From Streptomyces sp. AP-93 (GTDB taxonomy: Bacteria > Actinomycetota > Actinomycetes > Streptomycetales > Streptomycetaceae): 64,000 nt of DNA. The DNA is taken from assembly GCF_022808175.1 (NCBI RefSeq), contig NZ_JALGBX010000030.1:57274-121273 (forward strand), in the 5' to 3' direction. A program made the position numbers and the translations under genes. This document shows positions 60,345 through 64,000 of the stretch, in pieces; position 1 is the stretch's first letter; every line of letters starts with the position of its first letter. Under the pieces are notes generated by a model. That model did no database searches and had not been told where the DNA came from. It saw nothing but the letters and a program-made list of their open reading frames with translations.

Positions 60345-61568
60345 GTGGGCCGGGTGATCCGTGCGTACAAGTTCCTCATGCGGCCCACTGTGGGCCAGTC
60401 GATCGCGCTGGGTGAGATGCTGCGTGATCACTGCTCGCTGTACAACGGGGCTTTGCAGGAACGCCGTGACGCGTACCGGCACGTATCGAAGACGTCCGTC
60501 AAGTACGGGATGCAGTCCGGGCAGCTCAAGGAGATCCGGGCATTCGACCCTGAGCGGCAAGGGCGTTGGTCGTTCTCCTCCCAGCAGGCCACGCTTCGCC
60601 GGCTGGACAAGGCGTTCGCCGCGTTCTTCCGCCGGATCAAGTCCGGCGACACTCCGGGCTATCCGCGCTTCCGTGGCGTCAGCTGGTTCGACACGGTCGA
60701 TTTCCCCAAGAACGGGGACGGCTGCCGGTGGGATGCCACCCCGCACGACCCCGTCACCCGGGTCCGCCTGCAAGGCGTAGGGCATGTCAAGGTCAACCGG
60801 CACCGGCCGGTCGTCGGCAAGGTCAAGACCGTCTCGGTCAAGCGCGAAGGCCGCCGCTGGTACGTGGTCCTGACCGCCGAGCAGCCGCGGCCCGAGCCGC
60901 TGCCCACGACTGGGTCCGTGGCCGGCATCGACCTCGGGATCACCACCTTCCTCGCCGACTCCAACGGCGAGTTCGTTCCCAGCCCGCGGAACGGCCGCCG
61001 CGCAGCCGGCAGGCTCGCAGCCGCGCAGCAGACCCTCTCGCGGTTCCCGCGTGTCCGCCGGGACAAGCGCACCGCCAACCACCGCAGGGCCGTCGAGACG
61101 GTGGCCGCCCTGCACCGCAAGGTGCGGCGTCAGCGCCTCGATCACGCGCACAAGACCGCCCTGGACCTGGTCCGCGCGCACGACTTCATCGCGCACGAAG
61201 GCCTCAGGATCCGCAACATGGTCAAGGCCCCCGCCCCGAACCCCGACCCGGAGAAGCCGGGTGGTTTCCTGCCCAACGGGGCCGCGGCGAAGGCCGGTCT
61301 CAACCGCTCGATCTACGATGCCGGTTGGGGGGTGTTCCTCACGATCCTTACGAGCAAGGCTGAAAGCGCCGGTCGGGTAGTGATCGCCGTGGACCCCCGC
61401 AACACCTCCCGGACGTGCCCCGCATGCGGGCACACCGCCAAGGAGAACCGGCCCACACAGGAGAAGTTCCACTGCCAGTCCTGCGGCCACATCGCCCACG
61501 CGGACACGGTGGGCGCAATCAACGTTCTACGGGCCGGGCTGGTCCGTCGCAACGCCAACACGGCATAG
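60345..61568 (+). CDS. tnpB: RNA-guided endonuclease TnpB
   Basis: A 407-residue TnpB/OrfB (GTG 60345; GTG 60354 also possible). N-terminal helix-turn region RAYKFLMRPTVGQ; wedge and recognition regions to ~185; RuvC-I GIDLGITTF (Asp196); RuvC-II HEGLRIRNM (Glu285); zinc finger CPAC (358-361) and CQSC (377-380); RuvC-III HADTVGAINVL (Asp387). All catalytic and zinc residues are present, so it is likely active with an omega-RNA from its own 3' end. Confidence 0.93.
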   Translation: MGRVIRAYKFLMRPTVGQSIALGEMLRDHCSLYNGALQERRDAYRHVSKTSVKYGMQSGQLKEIRAFDPERQGRWSFSSQQATLRRLDKAFAAFFRRIKSGDTPGYPRFRGVSWFDTVDFPKNGDGCRWDATPHDPVTRVRLQGVGHVKVNRHRPVVGKVKTVSVKREGRRWYVVLTAEQPRPEPLPTTGSVAGIDLGITTFLADSNGEFVPSPRNGRRAAGRLAAAQQTLSRFPRVRRDKRTANHRRAVETVAALHRKVRRQRLDHAHKTALDLVRAHDFIAHEGLRIRNMVKAPAPNPDPEKPGGFLPNGAAAKAGLNRSIYDAGWGVFLTILTSKAESAGRVVIAVDPRNTSRTCPACGHTAKENRPTQEKFHCQSCGHIAHADTVGAINVLRAGLVRRNANTA

Positions 61569-61575
61569 CGAGAAG

Positions 61576-61600
61576 CCCCCTCCTTCAGGAGGGGGAGGAG
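61576..61600 (+). ncRNA. Right-end hairpin / 3' part of TnpB omega-RNA
   Basis: CCCCCTCC-TTCA-GGAGGGGG (61576-61595) followed by AGGAG. In TnpB elements the omega-RNA covers the gene's 3' end up to the right end, and the guide is the flanking DNA just beyond. The 5' limit is not visible. The stem arms are identical to those of the hairpin left of iscB. Confidence 0.6.
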
Positions 61601-61601
61601 T

Positions 61602-61673
61602 CACGAACTTGGTCAGTCCCTGGCTGTCCAGGAGGAGAACGCCGTGGCTCAGCCGGCTTCGCGCCCTTCCCAC
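61602..61673 (-). pseudogene. Truncated PIN-domain (VapC-like) toxin N-terminus
   Basis: GTG 61673 with GGGGGAAG upstream, overlapping the antitoxin stop, encodes about 24 residues including GVLLLDSQGLTKFV, the first strand and Asp of a PIN domain. The frame then enters the right end of the tnpB element. The remainder was not found to the left of that element, so the gene is broken and partly lost. Confidence 0.55.
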
Positions 61674-61930
61674 GCCGCTTCCCCCTTGCCGGCCTGCTGC
61701 CCTTCGTGATCGTCGGCCATGGCTTCGGCTTCTCGGAAGACTGCGGCGGCCCAGCCCTGAACCTCCGCGGAGGGGGCGCCGATCTCTGCCTCCTTGGCCT
61801 GCAGCAGTTCTTCCAGTAGGTCGCGTTGTATCTGCCGTTCGACTGCCGCGCTCACGTATGCGGAGAATCCACGTGCTCCCACCCGTGCCCTGACGGCGGC
61901 GATGCGGCCTGCAGGCATGGAAACACTCAC
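61649..61930 (-). CDS. Ribbon-helix-helix antitoxin (VapB/CopG-like)
   Basis: A 93-residue protein from GTG 61930 (GAGGGA upstream; ATG 61918 alternative). The start SVSMPAGRIAAVRARV with GFSAYVSAAVERQI is the RHH DNA-binding fold; the acidic C-terminal half would bind a toxin. It overlaps a truncated PIN toxin start, so it is an orphaned antitoxin. Confidence 0.75.
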   Translation of the reverse strand: MSVSMPAGRIAAVRARVGARGFSAYVSAAVERQIQRDLLEELLQAKEAEIGAPSAEVQGWAAAVFREAEAMADDHEGQQAGKGEAAWEGREAG

Positions 61931-62030
61931 CTTCTGGGCCGTTCCCTCATCGGGGATGTGCCGCGCGGAAGAGTCGATGGGAAAAATGTAGCAATGGAAG
62001 TAGCAAATGGCCCTCCCTCGTCCACCTACT

Positions 62031-62158
62031 CCCATCCCCGCCTCGCCGCCCACTGCGAGGCGCGCCGCAGGGCCGCCCTACGGGTGATGGCCGCCGTGGT
62101 GCGGGACTGCGGCGGGCGTGGGGGTTCGGGGAGTCCCGGGAGCCAGGTGGCGGGGCGG
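62031..62158 (+). pseudogene. Degraded second copy of the ATP-binding regulator 3' segment
   Basis: About 128 bp nearly matching 59844-59972 (shared runs include CCCATCCCCGCCTCGCCGCC and GTGCGGGACTGCGGCGGG) with substitutions and small deletions that break the frame. No start or upstream half is present. Confidence 0.75.
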
Positions 62159-62197
62159 ACATCTTCGGGGTCACGGCGATCGGTGAGGTCATCGCTC

Positions 62198-62345
62198 GGC
62201 AAGACCCCGCAGTACCAGTACGACGCCGCGGGCAACCCCACCGCGACCACCACGCCGCTCGGGGCGAAGACCACCTCCACCTACGACAAGGCCGGCCGGG
62301 TCCTGTCCACGACGTCTGCCAGAGGCAACGCCACGGGCGGCGACC
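62198..62345 (+). pseudogene. RHS/YD-repeat protein fragment
   Basis: About 45 codons reading QYQYDAAGNPTATTTPLG and STYDKAGRVLSTT, two typical YD repeats of RHS polymorphic toxins or wall-associated proteins. No start, core shell or toxin tip is present. It directly follows the regulator fragment. Confidence 0.7.
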
Positions 62346-62549
62346 CCGCGAAGCCGGGAAGGGGAGTGCGGCGTGTGCCGGGCTCCCCTTTGGGGTCGGC
62401 TGCCGGATCCGGAGAGTAGGCGTTTCGGCGCCCAGCCGCCGCGAAGGTCAGCCCCCTCCCCGTCCGCCGTGGCTAGGGCGCGTATTTGGTTGTGATCAAT
62501 TTGCGGGGCTGGTCCTCGCGGCTGGGCCTGATCCGGTAGATCATCTGGT

Positions 62550-63047
62550 GTGACTCGGATGCAACTGGCCGATACAGAGTGGGAGTTCATCGGCCCGTAC
62601 CTGCCGATCGGCGAGTACGGGCCGTACCCCGAGCGGCTGCGCCAGCAGTTCGAGGGTGTGATCTGGCGGTTCAAGACGGGCGGGCAGTGGCGTGCGATGC
62701 CGCAGGAGTTCGGCGCCTGGTCGACCGTCCACAACCGCTTCCGGCAATGGCGGGACGCCGGCGTCTTCGAGGCCCTGCTGGAGGGCCTGATAGCGGAAGC
62801 CGCGAAGCGGGGTGAGGTGGACCTCTCCCTGGTCAGCGTGGACTCCACCACGGCCCGGGCCCACCACGACGCCGCCGGGATGCACTTCGGCCAGGACGTC
62901 ATCACCGCCCTGGAGAAGGCCGCTGCCGAGGAGGAGAAGGCCCGGCAAAAGGGGACGGCCCGGAAGGACAAGACGGGTGGGACGGCGAAAACGACCCGGA
63001 GCGCGAAGAGCGACGACGTTTCCGGCGCCGGCACAAACTCCGGCTGA
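62550..63047 (+). pseudogene. IS5-family transposase, frameshifted and truncated
   Basis: Begins with the DUF4096-type N-terminus (LADTEWEFIGPYLP, VIWRFKTGGQWRAMP, STVHNRFRQWRDAGVFE) and the first DDE aspartate in SVDSTTARAHHDAAGM. After about residue 150 the frame shifts: the expected RRRHKLRLKAALLG is found in another frame near 63015-63060, then the similarity ends. The catalytic domain is missing. Confidence 0.8.
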
Positions 63048-63055
63048 AGGCCGCC

Positions 63056-63130
63056 CTGCTCGGACAGCCGCCGCTCGTCCAGATGCGGGAACAGCACCAT
63101 GAACTTCACGGAGAGTTGGTCACGGGTCTC
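63056..63130 (-). pseudogene. Relic of an ISAzo13-like transposase N-terminus
   Basis: The minus strand reads SVKFMVLFPHLDERRLSE, like the N-terminal segment of ISAzo13/Rhodopirellula-type transposases. It is short and borders the broken IS5 copy. From here to 63203 nothing else is recognisable. Confidence 0.4.
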
Positions 63131-63203
63131 GTCCGGGATGCGTATACCACACCAACGAGCCCCAGCACGGGAAGCAACACCTTGATTCCCAGCAAGCCCT
63201 TAG

Positions 63204-63686
63204 CTAGTCCTCGACCATGTCGTCGTCGCCGGCGAAGCTGTCGTCGGAGTTGAAGCTGTCGTTGACGCTGTTGTCGGTATTGAAGCTGTCGTTGATGTCG
63301 GTGTTGCGGGGGGTGGCGTCGCCGTCGACGTCCTCGATCCTCTCGTAGACGCCGACGAACCTGTCGTTGATGTCGGTGTTGTGGCGGGTGGCGTCGCCGT
63401 CGACGTCCTCGATCCTCTCGTAGACGCCGACGAAGCTGTCGTCGGTATTGAAGCTACCGTCGGTGTTAACGCTGCCGCCGTCATCACCGCCGTCGCCGCC
63501 GTGGTCGCCCATGCCGCCGTCACCGCCATCGGCGACGAAGCTCACCACCGGCGAAGCCGCCATCGCTGCGGACGCCGGAAGGGCGACAACCCCGGAGATC
63601 AAAGCAGTCGAGGCGCAAATAATCGCGAGGCGGAAACCCCTCCGCCTGAGCCGGGCCTCGTTGTGGGTATGAACAATGCGGATCAT
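63204..63686 (-). CDS. Secreted acidic Asp/Asn repeat protein, unknown function
   Basis: A 160-residue exported protein; GGAGAAAG before ATG 63686. Signal peptide ~1-44 (ends ASAAMA). Mature part starts with a Gly/Asp-rich stretch, then two nearly identical 25-residue units containing FVGVYERIEDVDGDAT, flanked by SFNTDDS-like short repeats. Asp-rich D-x-D-x-D patterns could bind calcium. I know no family. Isolated gene at the edge of the mobile-element graveyard. Confidence 0.7.
   Translation of the reverse strand: MIRIVHTHNEARLRRRGFRLAIICASTALISGVVALPASAAMAASPVVSFVADGGDGGMGDHGGDGGDDGGSVNTDGSFNTDDSFVGVYERIEDVDGDATRHNTDINDRFVGVYERIEDVDGDATPRNTDINDSFNTDNSVNDSFNSDDSFAGDDDMVED
63286..63435. repeat. 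75-bp tandem duplication inside secreted protein gene
   Basis: Units 63286-63360 and 63361-63435 differ at about three positions. The 75-bp period keeps the frame and adds exactly 25 residues. Confidence 0.9.
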
Positions 63687-64000
63687 GGACTTTCTCCGTC
63701 TGGTGCAGAGGGTTCGCTGACGATCCCCGGAAATTCTGGGTGACAGTCGCCGGATCGATTCCGACCGGGACCGCGTTGCCGGGATAGCCGGAGGTTCGGT
63801 GAGAGAGGAAACTCCTCGCCCCACCGTGCTGCCTTGTCACTGCAAGTAGGCCTGACCGGCAAGGCGTGGTCATGTCCCGAGCACTCGGGACTTGACGAAG
63901 CCGGAGACCTCGGGTAAAGAGTGCTAGTACTCCAGCAGTACTTTGTGGCTTGACCTGGGGAAACGTCGAGCGGTGGGAGTGTAGCGGGCAGGTTGCCGTC
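63687..64000. other. Terminal intergenic region
   Basis: 314 bp with no supported gene. It contains a pair of AGTACT sites (63926-63931 and 63937-63942) and a TTGACC box at 63950, possibly the upstream end of another element or gene beyond the window. Confidence 0.4.

Larger units (their letters stand above)
60231..61600 (+). mobile_element. IS200/IS605-type tnpB element without tnpA
   Basis: About 1.37 kb with a left hairpin at 60231-60248 (CCCGGCC-TTTA-GGCCGGG) and a right hairpin at 61576-61595, enclosing a single tnpB. Such IS1341-type elements depend on a Y1 transposase elsewhere. Ends are approximate; the right end sits in a PIN toxin gene. Confidence 0.75.

Noticed and set aside
63286..63435. 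CRISPR-like array
   Set aside because: Only two abutting 75-bp units without spacers, in frame inside a coding sequence.
63921..63960. AGTACT pair plus TTGACC as a defined promoter or IS end
   Set aside because: AGTACT is a short self-palindrome and no downstream gene is visible before the window ends, so the role cannot be supported.

Overview
The window is high-GC actinobacterial DNA, almost certainly Streptomyces. The signs are strong G/C in third codon positions, frequent GTG and TTG starts, lipoprotein and Sec signals of the streptomycete type, a paired XRE/DUF5753 regulator and ATP-binding protein, a GTP-type PEP carboxykinase, a Tad pilus locus of the actinobacterial layout, a DasR-like site at a chitinase promoter and a TTA (bldA-type) codon. 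No rRNA, tRNA or CRISPR array was seen.

Layout. 1-2465: partial membrane-protein gene, DUF4344 lipoprotein, class S12 serine hydrolase. 2791-6744: compact three-gene unit of AAA ATPase (DUF3696 type), TOPRIM-like protein and DUF262 protein. It looks like an uncharacterised anti-phage or genome-defence operon set between housekeeping genes. 7029-9080: DUF255 thioredoxin-fold protein. 9353-15997: four-gene glycan operon (processive GT2, GT39-like membrane transferase, DPM1-GtrA fusion, secreted radical copper oxidase). 16072-18838: hemolysin III family protein and pckG. 18914-23460: leftward cassette of solute-binding protein, TelA, solute-binding/VWA lipoprotein and membrane protein. 24308-26770: small helical protein, then an isoprenyl diphosphate synthase coupled to a heme-oxygenase-like protein. 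26864-32491: alaA, GlcNAc-type PTS IIC coupled to a mini-DeoR, macro domain protein, TetR/DUF4386 divergon. 32592-37839: YdcF, then a D-amino-acid catabolism divergon (D-aminoacylase and PLP deaminase against IclR and RidA). 37947-43681: lamin-tail secreted protein, Ser/Thr kinase, M14 carboxypeptidase, GH18 chitinase. 43939-56752: complete Tad/Flp pilus locus with its own two-component system, interrupted between cpaB and the CpaE gene by an intact IscB RNA-guided nuclease element. 56788-60043: XRE regulator pair and its ATP-binding partner, the latter split by an IS110 element. 60231-63130: mobile-element graveyard (intact TnpB element, antitoxin with truncated PIN toxin, duplicated regulator fragment, RHS fragment, IS5-like and ISAzo13-like relics). 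63204-63686: secreted protein with a 75-bp tandem duplication.

How genes work together. The Tad genes encode coat and anchor factors (CpaB, CpaE), the CpaF motor, the TadB/TadC platform, Flp pilin, TadE/TadG-like pseudopilins and two envelope proteins, with a histidine kinase/response regulator placed just before the pilin. The D-amino-acid genes form a pathway: N-acyl-D-amino acid to D-amino acid to keto acid and ammonia, with RidA clearing the imine. The glycan operon would build a polysaccharide at the membrane and oxidise it outside.

The two most notable systems are the ATPase-TOPRIM-DUF262 operon, and the IscB element whose omega-RNA hairpins overlap its own reading frame and which is translationally joined to the CpaE gene. 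Three RNA-guided systems (IscB, TnpB, IS110) occur within 16 kb. All family assignments come from motif recognition by eye; no search was run.
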